This document shows, in pieces, positions 1-10,978 of a DNA stretch of 64,000 nucleotides. Within the stretch, counting starts at the first letter, position 1, and each line of letters opens with the position of its first letter. The stretch lies in assembly GCA_947458745.1 (NCBI GenBank), contig CANGYQ010000004.1, forward strand, positions 186,001-250,000, read 5' to 3'. Source of the DNA: Bryobacteraceae bacterium (GTDB lineage: Bacteria > Acidobacteriota > Terriglobia > Bryobacterales > Bryobacteraceae). The notes beneath the pieces were generated by a model, which was not told where the DNA came from, made no database searches, and saw only the letters and a program-made list of their open reading frames with translations. The position numbers and the translations under genes were made by a program.

Positions 1-157
1 CAACCAGGAACAGTTGATCTTTAAGCACGCCATTTCAACTGTAGTGGTCTCCCGGGCCACGCACTTGGCGAATTATATGCCTCCGCCTGTGGGTGCTTCC
101 GCTCCCGGGCAACCCACTGCCAGTATGGCATTGGCCGCAGGAGCACCAGGAGAATAG
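1..157 (+). CDS. hfq: RNA chaperone Hfq, 3' end only
   Basis: Partial gene cut by the window edge; the reading frame begins at base 2 and ends at TAG 155-157. The visible protein starts NQEQLIFKHAISTVV, which matches the Sm2 end of Hfq, where the KHAIST strand contributes to the RNA-binding hexamer surface. It is followed by a short Pro/Ala/Gly-rich tail. Hfq mediates small RNA-mRNA pairing. hflX follows 19 bases downstream on the same strand, the common hfq-hflX order, which supports both calls. Only the last 51 codons are present, so length and start cannot be judged. Confidence 0.85.
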   Translation, partial: NQEQLIFKHAISTVVVSRATHLANYMPPPVGASAPGQPTASMALAAGAPGE

Positions 158-176
158 CGGCATCCGGGGAATTTAA

Positions 177-1487
177 CTGGCCCACATCGAAACCGCCATT
201 CTGGTTGGTCTAGAGATTCGGAGCACGCGGACCCAGTCAGCGACGCGTGCGGAGGAATCACTGGACGAGTTGGCTGTCCTCGCGCAAACCGCGGGTGCGC
301 AGGTGGCGGAGCGCGTCCTCCAATTTCGCGAATCAGCGGAGGCGGCCACGCTGGTGGGTTCGGGCAAAGTACTGGAACTCCGGCAGGCCGTTGAGCTTCA
401 TCGCGCCGACGTCGTCATCTTCGACGTCGAGTTGACCCCTACCCAACTACGGAATCTGGAGCGTGAGCTGGATACCCGCGTGGTAGACCGGACTCAGTTG
501 ATCCTGGACATCTTTGCCAGCCGCGCGCGGACGCGGGAAGGCCAGTTGCAGGTGGAACTGGCGCAACTGAACTATCTGCTGCCCCGGTTGGCGGGACGGG
601 GCATTGCCATGTCGCGCCTGGGCGGCGGCATCGGCACTCGCGGCCCGGGCGAAACGCAGCTGGAGACCGACCGCCGGAAGATTGCCCGCCGCATCAAGCG
701 GATCCAGCAGGATATTGAAACCGTCCGCCGGGGCCGAACTATCCAGCGGCGGCAGCGGCAGGGCGTTCCGCTGGCCACGGTGGCGATGGCGGGCTACACC
801 AATGCCGGCAAGTCGACATTGTTTAATCGCCTGACGGGGTCCGATGTGGTGGCCGACGCGCGGATGTTTGCGACGCTGGACCCGACGGTGCGCCACGTCA
901 TTTTGCCCTCGCGGCGCAAGGTGCTGATGTCGGATACGGTGGGCTTTATCCGCAACTTGCCCACGACCCTGGTGAAGGCGTTCCGGGCGACGCTGGAAGA
1001 AGTGGTGGAAGCCAAGCTGATCCTGCATGTAGTGGATGCCAGCTCTCCGTCCGGGCCGCAGCAGACGGCCCAGGTGATGAAGGTGCTGGCTGAGATTGGG
1101 GCCGCGGAGACGCCGCAGATACTGGTGCTGAACAAGGCCGACTTGCTGAGCGAGACACCGGACGCGCACGCGATCGCCGCGCGGCTGTTATCGGAGACCG
1201 AGGAGAAGGCTCCGCCGCGAGTGGTCTGTGTATCCGCGCTAACGGGGCAAGGGATGGCGGACCTGCTGCGGATGGTGGACGATCTGGTGCCGCTGGACCC
1301 GGTCGCTCCGGCCCATTTCCGCTTGCCGGTGGGCGAGGGCGGCCCGTTGAGCCTGCTGCATGAGTGCACACAGATTCTCGAGGTAAGGTACCTGGACGAG
1401 GTCTGCGAAGTTGATTGCATCGCACCGGAGTCGATCCGGCGGCGGCTGGCGCAGTATCTGGTGCGGAAGAAGCCGCTGGCCGGGTGA
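177..1487 (+). CDS. hflX: GTPase HflX, ribosome-associated
   Basis: HflX is a ribosome-binding GTPase that splits stalled 70S ribosomes, notably after heat stress. The protein has the N-terminal HflX domain (GSGKVLEL, then GPGETQLETDRR), followed by a GTPase domain with the P-loop GYTNAGKST, the G3 motif DTVGF and the G4 motif NKAD. Family-like sequence (AILVGLE, then EESLDELAVLAQTAGA) extends upstream of the TTG at 270, back to a CTG at 177 that has GGGGA six bases before it; TAA at 174 closes the frame. I therefore place the start at the CTG (436 residues). If only ATG, GTG and TTG are allowed, the call would be 270 and would lose conserved residues. Cotranscription with hfq is likely. Confidence 0.88.
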   Translation: MAHIETAILVGLEIRSTRTQSATRAEESLDELAVLAQTAGAQVAERVLQFRESAEAATLVGSGKVLELRQAVELHRADVVIFDVELTPTQLRNLERELDTRVVDRTQLILDIFASRARTREGQLQVELAQLNYLLPRLAGRGIAMSRLGGGIGTRGPGETQLETDRRKIARRIKRIQQDIETVRRGRTIQRRQRQGVPLATVAMAGYTNAGKSTLFNRLTGSDVVADARMFATLDPTVRHVILPSRRKVLMSDTVGFIRNLPTTLVKAFRATLEEVVEAKLILHVVDASSPSGPQQTAQVMKVLAEIGAAETPQILVLNKADLLSETPDAHAIAARLLSETEEKAPPRVVCVSALTGQGMADLLRMVDDLVPLDPVAPAHFRLPVGEGGPLSLLHECTQILEVRYLDEVCEVDCIAPESIRRRLAQYLVRKKPLAG

Positions 1488-1509
1488 CGCCCAGGATGGG
1501 GTTACGGCT

Positions 1510-4185
<2,676 letters not shown>

Positions 4186-4286
4186 TTCCGGGCGGCCGCT
4201 GTAAAGACCACTCTACACCCTCGGTCGCAACAGTCCGCCGCTATCCGCTATCTTCAGCCGTCGGGACTGGTATCCTTTTGGCTGGG

Positions 4287-4940
4287 ATGAATATCCCCAA
4301 CGCGCTAACGCTTCTCCGGATCTTCTTTGTCCCCATGCTGGTGGGTGCCCTGGTGGGCGATGCCCGGCAGGTGTGGCTGGCGCTGGCTATTTTTTTAGCC
4401 GCGGCGTTAACCGATCTGCTAGACGGATACCTGGCGCGCCGCTGGGGGCAGATCACCACGGTCGGCACGCTGCTGGACCCGATTGCCGACAAGCTACTGA
4501 TTTCGGCCGCCCTGATCGCGCTGGTGCAAGTGCATGCGGTGGCGGGCTGGGTGGCGATTCTGATTGTCGGGCGGGAGTTTGCGATTTCCGGCTTGCGCTC
4601 CATTGCCTCCAGCGAAGGCTACATCATCCAGGCCAGCGACGCGGGCAAGACGAAGATGGTGCTGCAGGTGGTAGCCGTCGCGTTGTTGCTGGTGGCGATG
4701 GAATGGCCCGTCTTGAAGCCCTATGCCGACCTGACACTGTTCGGGGTCGTGGCTTCGTCTCTGTTTAGTGCCCTGCTCTACTTCCGGCAGTTCTGGAGCA
4801 AGATCGACCACCGCGTGAAGCGGCGGCGGCGGCGGGAGTATCTGGCTATGGCTCGCGAACAGCGGCTCCAGCAACTCCGGGTGAAGATGGCGAAGCGGGC
4901 GGCGGCTGCGACGACCGAATCTCGAACTTCTGTGCGGTAA
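4287..4940 (+). CDS. pgsA: CDP-diacylglycerol-glycerol-3-phosphate phosphatidyltransferase
   Basis: Makes phosphatidylglycerol phosphate from CDP-diacylglycerol and glycerol-3-phosphate, the committed step to phosphatidylglycerol, in the inner membrane. The protein (217 residues) begins MNIPNALTLLRI, the usual PgsA N-terminus, and carries the full CDP-alcohol phosphotransferase signature: DGYLARR, then G, then LDPIADK. Several hydrophobic helices follow. The ATG at 4287 is preferred to the in-frame TTG at 4278 because of this N-terminus. The charged C-terminal tail (RRRRREY and beyond) overlaps the end of the convergent rodZ-like gene by 95 bases. Confidence 0.92.
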   Translation: MNIPNALTLLRIFFVPMLVGALVGDARQVWLALAIFLAAALTDLLDGYLARRWGQITTVGTLLDPIADKLLISAALIALVQVHAVAGWVAILIVGREFAISGLRSIASSEGYIIQASDAGKTKMVLQVVAVALLLVAMEWPVLKPYADLTLFGVVASSLFSALLYFRQFWSKIDHRVKRRRRREYLAMAREQRLQQLRVKMAKRAAAATTESRTSVR

Positions 4941-5916
4941 ACACCACGGTCCGGATCTGGCCACGAGTGCCGGGAGCGCCGAGTGGGCGTCCGTTGTACT
5001 GAATGACGATGCCGCCCGCGTTGCCGGTGAAAACGACCGCGCTCATCGAGCCGGCAATGCGCCGGGTTTCCCCGGCTTCCATCACGCCGCCGAAGATCTT
5101 TTCGCCATCGGACAGCAGCCGGACCCAGGATTTTTCCGTGGCACTGACCGCGACTTCGATCGGGGACGTCTGGCCGCTGGATGCGGGCCGTTGCGGCGAG
5201 GAGGTCGCTGGTGCGGTGGGTTTGAGATTCTCCGTGCGCAGGGGTGGAGGCGAAGCCAGCGGGGTGGCGGTTTTCGGCTTCAGGTTTGACGCTTGCGGTG
5301 CTGGGGGCACGGAGTCAGGAGATGCCTCCTGTCTTACCTCGGCAAAGGGCGTTGAAGGATTGCTATCCACGGGCTCAGTCGGGGCGGGCGCTACCGGAGC
5401 CAGAGCCACCGCCGGAGTCACCGGAGCGTTGGCCACCGGCGGGGCACCGATGGTTTTCCCCAATACGAAAGCCCGGAGATCAGGCCGTTGCTGCCAGGTG
5501 AGGTAGCCGGCCGACCCAAAGATCAGGGTAACTGCCAGCGCCATCCAAATCCTGCCGCTATTGGATTCCTTGACGAAGGCGGCCTCATGGAAGAATTCTG
5601 AGCCATCTTCTTCCACCAGCAGGGTGGGCTTGGTGGGGCGATAGTCGCGCAGCACCTTTTCCACCGGGACGGTTTCAACGGGCGGAACCGTCACGGCTTC
5701 CAGGTCGCCATCAATGTCGGCACTGGTTAAGCCCAGCGCCTGGGCATATTGCCGGACGAAGCTGCGGGAGAAGAAGCCGCCGGGGATCTGGTCCAGCCGG
5801 TCCTGCTCGATTGCCTCTAAATAGGACAAACGAATACGGGTTCGAGTGGCGATGTCGGCCAATGACAGACCTTGCTGTTCGCGGGCGGTCCGCAGCTTTC
5901 TTCCGAGGGAAACCAT
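4846..5916 (-). CDS. RodZ-like helix-turn-helix membrane protein
   Basis: A 356-residue protein with the RodZ layout: a cytoplasmic helix-turn-helix of the HTH_25 type (residues ~5-70, LGRKLRTAREQQGLSLADIA), one membrane helix near 120-140 (WMALAVTLIFGSAGYLTW), a long Pro/Ala/Thr-rich linker, and a C-terminal DUF4115-like beta domain (~255-330). RodZ links MreB to the elongation machinery and sets rod shape. It converges on pgsA, a gene often next to rodZ in other bacteria, here tail-to-tail with 95 bases shared. Its start codon lies 48 bases from that of the divergent glycosyltransferase. The role is inferred from architecture. Confidence 0.82.
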   Translation of the reverse strand: MVSLGRKLRTAREQQGLSLADIATRTRIRLSYLEAIEQDRLDQIPGGFFSRSFVRQYAQALGLTSADIDGDLEAVTVPPVETVPVEKVLRDYRPTKPTLLVEEDGSEFFHEAAFVKESNSGRIWMALAVTLIFGSAGYLTWQQRPDLRAFVLGKTIGAPPVANAPVTPAVALAPVAPAPTEPVDSNPSTPFAEVRQEASPDSVPPAPQASNLKPKTATPLASPPPLRTENLKPTAPATSSPQRPASSGQTSPIEVAVSATEKSWVRLLSDGEKIFGGVMEAGETRRIAGSMSAVVFTGNAGGIVIQYNGRPLGAPGTRGQIRTVVFTAQKFEIRSSQPPPASPSSPGVAGAAVREP

Positions 5917-5946
5917 ATCTTCTGCCTTTTGAACGGCGTACCGTCT

Positions 5947-5952
5947 TATAAT
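5947..5952 (+). promoter_or_regulatory. Candidate -10 box for glycosyltransferase gene
   Basis: TATAAT lies 12 bases before the ATG at 5965, inside the 48-base gap between two divergent start codons. I see no good -35 at normal spacing (TTGAAC at 5929 is only 12 bases away), so the call is tentative. The reverse strand reads TATTAT over the same bases and could serve the rodZ-like gene. Confidence 0.35.
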
Positions 5953-5964
5953 ACTACATTCACG

Positions 5965-7005
5965 ATGAATCCCTTACCCCCGGAGGGGAAGCTGCGTATT
6001 TCCGTTGTGGTGGTGAACTGGAATCGGCGCGAGCTGCTTCGGGAATGCCTGGATTCGTTGTCGAATCAGACAGTTGGCCCCGTAGACATTTGTGTAGTGG
6101 ACAATGGCTCCACTGATGGGTCGCAGGAGTTGATCACCGGATCTTATCCACAGGTCCGGCTGATCCGGAACCCGGATAATCGCGGTTTCTGCGCGGCGAA
6201 TAATCAGGGAATATTTTCGTCCGCCGGTGAACTGGTGGCGCTGTTGAACAATGACGCCCGCGCGCAGCCGGACTGGCTGGAGCACCTGGCCGCCGCCTTT
6301 GCGCGGCCGGACGTGGGGATGGCGGCGTCGAAGATTCTGGTGGCGGAGCGGCCCCATCTGATTGACAAAGTGGGTCATCTGATCTGGCCGGACGGACAGA
6401 ACCGCGGGCGTGGGACCGGGGAAACCGACCACGGTCAGTACAATAAAGTAGAGGAAGTGGCTTGGCCGGACGGCTGCGCCGCGATGTACCGCAAATCGAT
6501 GCTGGATGAGATTGGCGGCTTGGACGAGGATCTGTTCGCCTACGCCGACGATGCCGAACTGGGATTACGGGCACGGATGGCGGGATGGCGGTGCTTGTAT
6601 ATGCCGCAAGCCGTGGTCTACCATCATCGCGGGGCGACGCTGGGAGTGGCCAGTGGGCGGCGGCTGAAGTTGATTGAGCGCAACCGGGTACTGCTGGCGG
6701 TCAAGCTGTTCCCGGTGAGCCTGTTGTGGCTGAATCCGTTTTACTATGGCCTACGGGTGCTGGCGGGAGCGTGGGCCGCTTGGCGGGGTGAAGGAGAAAC
6801 GAAGCACTACGCCGGCTGGTCTGGCAAACTGACGATGGTGACGGCGCTGATCCAGGGTGATCTAGAAGCGCTGGCGATGATGCCCCGCATGTGGGCGAAG
6901 CGAAAGGAGATAGAGCGATTCCGGAAATTGAGCCCCGCCCAGATCCGCCAACTGCTACGGCAGTACCGGATTCCGCTGCGCGTCCTTTCTCGCCAGGCGA
7001 ACTAG
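5965..7005 (+). CDS. Family 2 glycosyltransferase
   Basis: A 346-residue GT-A fold glycosyltransferase, rhamnosyltransferase-like in layout. It shows the nucleotide-sugar-binding start SVVVVNWNRRELL, the DNGSTDGS motif, the NNDAR segment in the DxD position, and a late acidic stretch DEDLFAYADDAELGLR typical of the acceptor/base region. The frame is open further upstream, but the ATG at 5965 is where family similarity begins and it clears the divergent rodZ-like gene. Two methyltransferase genes follow closely, suggesting a small operon for decorating a surface glycan or lipid. Sugar and acceptor cannot be read from the sequence. Confidence 0.88.
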   Translation: MNPLPPEGKLRISVVVVNWNRRELLRECLDSLSNQTVGPVDICVVDNGSTDGSQELITGSYPQVRLIRNPDNRGFCAANNQGIFSSAGELVALLNNDARAQPDWLEHLAAAFARPDVGMAASKILVAERPHLIDKVGHLIWPDGQNRGRGTGETDHGQYNKVEEVAWPDGCAAMYRKSMLDEIGGLDEDLFAYADDAELGLRARMAGWRCLYMPQAVVYHHRGATLGVASGRRLKLIERNRVLLAVKLFPVSLLWLNPFYYGLRVLAGAWAAWRGEGETKHYAGWSGKLTMVTALIQGDLEALAMMPRMWAKRKEIERFRKLSPAQIRQLLRQYRIPLRVLSRQAN

Positions 7006-7037
7006 CCGAGCCGGGCCCCCTGGCCCATCACGGCAAA

Positions 7038-7982
7038 GTGACCGAGGAGTGTCCGCTTTGCCGCTATGGAGAGGCGCGGTCGCTATTCCACTGCGCGGAC
7101 CGGCTCTATGGCACCACCACCAAGTCCTTTCTGGTGGTGGAGTGCGTCAAGTGCAAGTTTCTGCGGCTCTTCCCTCGTCCGGTGGGCGAGGAACTGGCCA
7201 GCTACTATCCCAGCGGCTATTGGTTTCAACCGCACGACGCCGCCAGCCAGGCCGCTGAAATTTATCGCCGGGTGGTGCTGACCGATCATGTCCAGTTTGT
7301 CGATGCGGCGCTACGTCGCACGAAGCTGACCGGGCCGGTGCTGGATGTGGGCCCGAGTGGCGGCTTGCTGGCGCGCTTGTTGCGGGACCGGGGACGGAAG
7401 GTGGTGGGCCTGGATAACTCGGCGGAGGCGGCGGGGATCGCCTGGCGGGTGAATGGAGTGCCGGTGGTGGCGGGTGACTTATTGGCCGCGCCGTTTGCCG
7501 AAGGCAGCTTCGCGGTGGTGACGATGTTCCATGTCCTGGAACATGTGGAGCAGCCGGGTGAGTTTCTCGATGCGGCCCGGCGGCTGCTGAAACCCGGCGG
7601 CCGGCTGATCGTCCAGGTGCCCAATGCCGCCAGCTGGCAGTTTCTGATCCTGGGTGAAGCCTGGAACGGCCTGGATGTTCCGCGGCACCTGTGGAACTTC
7701 CGGGATAGTGATCTGGAATGGCTTCTTCGTGACCGGGGCTTTACCGTGTTACGGCGCAAGCATTTCTCGCTGCGGGACAATCCCGCCGGGTTGGCCACAT
7801 CGCTGGCCCCGTGGCTGGACCCGATGTCGCGCCGGGTGCGGAAGGTGCCGGAATCGACGCCGGTAGCGCTGATGAAGAACCTGGCCTATCTGGCGCTGAC
7901 GTTGATCTGCCTGCCTTTTGCGGCGCTGGAGGCGGTGTGCCGCGCCGGGTCCACCATCATGATTGAAGCCGAGCCCAAATGA
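7038..7982 (+). CDS. SAM-dependent methyltransferase with N-terminal Cys pairs
   Basis: A class I methyltransferase of about 314 residues. The N-terminus carries two CxxC pairs (CPLC and CVKC) that look like a small zinc-binding module, as in sugar C-methyltransferases. The Rossmann core has DVGPSGG (motif I), GLDNS, and MFHVLEHVEQPGEFL, then LKPGGRLIVQVP. A hydrophobic C-terminal stretch (LALTLICLPFAALEAV) suggests membrane contact. The frame is open back to an ATG at 6891, which would overlap the glycosyltransferase by 115 bases with no family-like sequence; GTG 7038, just before TEECPLC, is the better start, though no clear ribosome-binding site is visible. Its stop overlaps the next gene (ATGA). 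Confidence 0.82.
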   Translation: MTEECPLCRYGEARSLFHCADRLYGTTTKSFLVVECVKCKFLRLFPRPVGEELASYYPSGYWFQPHDAASQAAEIYRRVVLTDHVQFVDAALRRTKLTGPVLDVGPSGGLLARLLRDRGRKVVGLDNSAEAAGIAWRVNGVPVVAGDLLAAPFAEGSFAVVTMFHVLEHVEQPGEFLDAARRLLKPGGRLIVQVPNAASWQFLILGEAWNGLDVPRHLWNFRDSDLEWLLRDRGFTVLRRKHFSLRDNPAGLATSLAPWLDPMSRRVRKVPESTPVALMKNLAYLALTLICLPFAALEAVCRAGSTIMIEAEPK

Positions 7983-8653
7983 AGACCGCCACCACGGCTG
8001 GCGATCGACGGGGCGTGTGGCGGCTGCCGCGCTACATCCTGGATTTTGAAGCGCGGATTGATGATGCCCTGGATGCGTTGGCCGCTTCACTGGCTCCGGG
8101 GGCGGTGCTGCTGGATGCCGGGGCCGGGGAAGGCCAGCACCGGGCGCGGTTCCCGGGCCAGCGCTATGTGGCCGTGGATCTGGCGGTGGGCGACGGGAGT
8201 TGGGACTATTCACGCCTGGATGCGTTGGCCGATCTGGAGGCGCTTCCCTTCCCCGCCAATACCTTTGATGCGGCGCTGAACATCGTGACGCTGGAGCACG
8301 TGCGGGAGCCGAAGCGGGTGCTGTGCGAAATCGCGCGGGTGCTGAAGCCGGGGGGCCGGTTGTTGCTGGCCGTGCCGCTGGAATGGGAAGTCCACCAGGC
8401 TCCGCACGACTACTTCCGCTACACGCGGCCGGGACTGGAGTACCTGCTGGGCGAAGCCGGGTTGACGGTAGAATGGCTGCAACCGGCAGGCGGGATTTTC
8501 CGGTTGCTGTCACGCCGGATGCTGAGTGCGATCAAGGTCCACTGGATTGCGGCGTTGCTGGCTCCGGTGGCGCTGTCGTTGCCGTTGCTCGATGGTCTGG
8601 ACCGGGAGCGTAACTCAACGCTGGGTTATCTGGCCGTGGCGCGCAAAGGCTAA
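7979..8653 (+). CDS. SAM-dependent methyltransferase
   Basis: A 224-residue class I methyltransferase. Motif I is LLDAGAGEGQHR, followed by VAVDL, then the Methyltransf_11-style IVTLEHVREPKRVL and RVLKPGGRLLLAVP. A conserved HDYFRYT segment precedes the C-terminal half. The start codon overlaps the stop of the preceding methyltransferase as ATGA, so the two are probably translationally coupled and belong with the glycosyltransferase upstream. The substrate is unknown; a sugar or lipid-linked intermediate is a reasonable inference from context. Confidence 0.85.
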   Translation: MKTATTAGDRRGVWRLPRYILDFEARIDDALDALAASLAPGAVLLDAGAGEGQHRARFPGQRYVAVDLAVGDGSWDYSRLDALADLEALPFPANTFDAALNIVTLEHVREPKRVLCEIARVLKPGGRLLLAVPLEWEVHQAPHDYFRYTRPGLEYLLGEAGLTVEWLQPAGGIFRLLSRRMLSAIKVHWIAALLAPVALSLPLLDGLDRERNSTLGYLAVARKG

Positions 8654-8676
8654 TCCATTGGCGGGACGGGCCGGAC

Positions 8677-9759
8677 TTAGAGACTCTGCGTCATCCAGTC
8701 CAGATAGCTCTGGTAACCGCGGGCCGCTTCGTCGCCACCCATGGGGGAGAGATAGTCGCTGATGGTGAACGCCACCAGGCCGCCGGCGGAATAAGGTGCA
8801 GCCACCTGCATTTGCGGCAACAGGAGGGGGAACGGAGCCGGGATGGCGCGGAAGGAGCGGCCATTGAATTCGCCGTCCACTTGCCGGAAGGTTTCGACGA
8901 TGACGCGCAGTTCCTTCTCGGTCTGCATTGCGGCTAGCTTCATGGCGTCCAGGTACTGGCGCAGATAAGCGAGCGGCAGGTTGCCGACGCCGATGCCGTC
9001 CTGGAACATGACGGTGGTGAAGCGGGTCCGGGAGAGCAGATCGGTCCAGAAGGTCTGGAGGCGGGCCGGCTCCGTGCGGGCGCCACCGTATCCGGAGATG
9101 GTCAACGCTTTACCCGGAGCCAGGCGTTCCAGTTCGCTGCTGAGCCGGGCGAAATGGTCGAGCAGGAGTTCGCGGGGCTGGCCGGCGGGCCACATCAGGT
9201 CGTCTAACTCTTCCGGGATGTAGAACCCGGCAAAGGCGGAGTCGCGGCCATAGAGCCGGGCCAATTCAGCCGCGGTGGATGCTGAACGGCGGTATTGTTG
9301 CTCCATGTAGGTGGCCAGTTGCGGACCGGGTTTGGCGTTCTGCCAGAAGCCGGAGTGGAAAGCCAGTCCCAGGTGGACAGCCATCCCGGATTCGCGCGCC
9401 AGTTGCAGGATTACGCCCACGGGCGCGGTCTTGCCGGGCTGTCCGACGGCACCGATGGTGTCGACTCCAGGGCTGTAGTAGTTTAGGCCGTCATAGACGG
9501 TCCATTGGAGATAGATCTCCTTTAAGCCCAGGGCCCGGTAGTGACGGAAGGTCTCCTGCCATCGGGCTTGGGGCCAGTTCCAATGGTCAGCCCACAGCTG
9601 AATGAAAGTGGCCGAGAAGCGGGCGGAGCCGGCGGAAGGGTGAATGGGGGCCGCGGCGGCAGGCTGCATCAGCCCGGTGGCCAGGGCAAAAAACAGCGCC
9701 ACCTGCAAGCTGATGCGCTGCCCTGCCCGCCCCGAGGTGTTCCCCATTCCCCAATTCAT
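8677..9759 (-). CDS. DUF4434 family exported protein
   Basis: A 360-residue protein with a signal peptide (residues ~14-33, ending AAAA). After it come FIQLWADHWNWPQARW and LGLKEIYLQWTVYDG, which read like the first strands of a TIM barrel as in DUF4434, a glycoside-hydrolase-like family. Later motifs EELDDLMWP and FQDGIGVGNLPLAYL carry acidic residues that could be catalytic. A second DUF4434-type protein lies 1.2 kb away on the same strand and shares the FQDGIG motif. AGGA lies a few bases before the ATG at 9759. The substrate is unknown and I assign no enzymatic activity. Confidence 0.72.
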   Translation of the reverse strand: MNWGMGNTSGRAGQRISLQVALFFALATGLMQPAAAAPIHPSAGSARFSATFIQLWADHWNWPQARWQETFRHYRALGLKEIYLQWTVYDGLNYYSPGVDTIGAVGQPGKTAPVGVILQLARESGMAVHLGLAFHSGFWQNAKPGPQLATYMEQQYRRSASTAAELARLYGRDSAFAGFYIPEELDDLMWPAGQPRELLLDHFARLSSELERLAPGKALTISGYGGARTEPARLQTFWTDLLSRTRFTTVMFQDGIGVGNLPLAYLRQYLDAMKLAAMQTEKELRVIVETFRQVDGEFNGRSFRAIPAPFPLLLPQMQVAAPYSAGGLVAFTISDYLSPMGGDEAARGYQSYLDWMTQSL

Positions 9760-9809
9760 GCTTGTCCTGGTACTCAGTACTCATCGGGGCGAGAGGGTAT
9801 GACAATAAT

Positions 9810-9837
9810 TTGGCGGTGGGGAAAAAAGCCTTATACT
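9810..9837 (+). promoter_or_regulatory. Candidate promoter for the 58-residue membrane protein
   Basis: TTGGCG (9810-9815) and TATACT (9832-9837) are spaced by 16 bases, followed by a good ribosome-binding site (AGGAAAGG, 9845-9852) before the ATG at 9856. The arrangement fits a housekeeping sigma factor. A small palindrome, GTACT-C-AGTAC, lies upstream at 9770-9780, between this promoter and the divergent DUF4434 gene, and may be an operator. Confidence 0.5.
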
Positions 9838-9855
9838 AAATGGTAGGAAAGGCCT

Positions 9856-10032
9856 ATGGATTTTTCGTTTGTTCTATTCCTAGTAATCGTGGCTTGCGGT
9901 GTTTTAGCCGGTGCCGTTTCCGGCGTTCACCACTTGCGTAAGAAGGCGAAGCCCGTTGTGCAGCGCGATCACTGGTACCGGGGCGAGATCGCCGCGCTGA
10001 AGTATAAGTCGGCCGGTTCGGGCCGCCCGTAA
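9856..10032 (+). CDS. Small single-span membrane protein, 58 residues
   Basis: A short gene with a strong ribosome-binding site and a promoter-like sequence upstream. The product begins MDFSFVLFLVIVACGVLAG, one hydrophobic helix, then a basic turn (HHLRKKAK) and a short soluble tail with HWYRGEIAALKYK. The N-terminal segment loosely recalls the first helix of some LepB signal peptidases, but there is no catalytic domain, so it is either an independent small protein or a remnant. It sits alone on the plus strand between two DUF4434 genes transcribed the other way. Function unknown. Confidence 0.6.
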   Translation: MDFSFVLFLVIVACGVLAGAVSGVHHLRKKAKPVVQRDHWYRGEIAALKYKSAGSGRP

Positions 10033-10071
10033 GCGGCAATTCGGCCTTTTTTCCACTCCTTCCAGGCCCGA

Positions 10072-10944
10072 TTATCTGGCCGAGCCCATCCCCCGATAAC
10101 CGCTAAGTACTTGATAAAGAGCGTCTGCGCCCGCCACTCCGCCAGGGGTGGCGTATTCCGGCAGACTGAAGGCCAACGGAGCCGCGCCCGCCAGAGCCAA
10201 CTGTTGTTCGACACGGCGGAGTGGGGCCGCGACCGCTTCAAAGGGTGACTCCCGCACCATCTCAAAAATCTCCACCACGGGGAGATAGGGCAACCGTCGC
10301 AACGCTTCGTAATAGCCGGGCAACTCAGCGAGAGTCAGCTTGCCGGCTCCAATGCCGTCCTGGAACAACAGTTGATTGACGCCCGTTTCCCGCAACAGGC
10401 GGCGCCAAAAATCCGCCAGCGGCACCGGCTTGAGCGCTCCGTTGGAGAAGCCGGAGACGGCCACGGGGGCGCGCCGGACCTGCCGCACGGCCTTGACGGT
10501 GGACTTCAGGTGCCGGACCAGTTCGGCTTGGGCGCGGGGGGCCTGCCAGCGGACGTCGTCCACTTCCGTGGTGATGTACCAGCCGCGAAAATTGGGGCGC
10601 TTGGCGAACGGCCGCAGGCCTGGCAACAGGGCACGGGTGCGGGCCTCGATGCCGGCGAAGGCGGCCGCGCCGTCAGTCCAGTAACGGGTTTCGTGGACCA
10701 GCCCTAGATCGATGGCTAGGCCGGAGGCGAAGACTTGCGGCAGCAGATCATCCAGCCGCTCCTCGCCATCCTGGGTCCACTGCACGATCAGGCGGCCGGC
10801 GCCCAATGCCCGGAGCTGGCTCCACAAATCGCCCCAGCGAGTTTCCGACCATTGGCGATGCGCGCGAGTGAGCTGCAGAAACGTGCCCGCAAATGGCGCT
10901 CGCGGCGTGGCCAGCAATAGCGACAGGCATTGGCGGCGGGTCAT
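10072..10944 (-). CDS. DUF4434 family protein, second copy
   Basis: A 290-residue paralog of the protein at 8677-9759, shorter at both ends. It starts MTRRQCLSLLL, a short Tat-like or Sec-like leader, then FAGTFLQLTRAHRQWSETRW and RLIVQWTQDGEERL, matching the first barrel strands of its paralog. It also has the acidic ITTEVDDVRW and the shared LFQDGIGAGKLTL motif. It follows the sugar ABC transporter genes rbsA and rbsC on the same strand with a 34-base gap, so it may be cotranscribed with them. A glycosidase-like role is inferred only from the family. Confidence 0.7.
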   Translation of the reverse strand: MTRRQCLSLLLATPRAPFAGTFLQLTRAHRQWSETRWGDLWSQLRALGAGRLIVQWTQDGEERLDDLLPQVFASGLAIDLGLVHETRYWTDGAAAFAGIEARTRALLPGLRPFAKRPNFRGWYITTEVDDVRWQAPRAQAELVRHLKSTVKAVRQVRRAPVAVSGFSNGALKPVPLADFWRRLLRETGVNQLLFQDGIGAGKLTLAELPGYYEALRRLPYLPVVEIFEMVRESPFEAVAAPLRRVEQQLALAGAAPLAFSLPEYATPGGVAGADALYQVLSGYRGMGSAR

Positions 10945-10978
10945 GAGAGGATCAATCGGCTCCTTGCGCCGCCACCGG

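Noticed and set aside
6891-7037. Longer start (ATG 6891) for the first methyltransferase
   Set aside because: Overlaps 115 bases of the glycosyltransferase and adds only Pro/Ala-rich sequence before the Cys-pair module.
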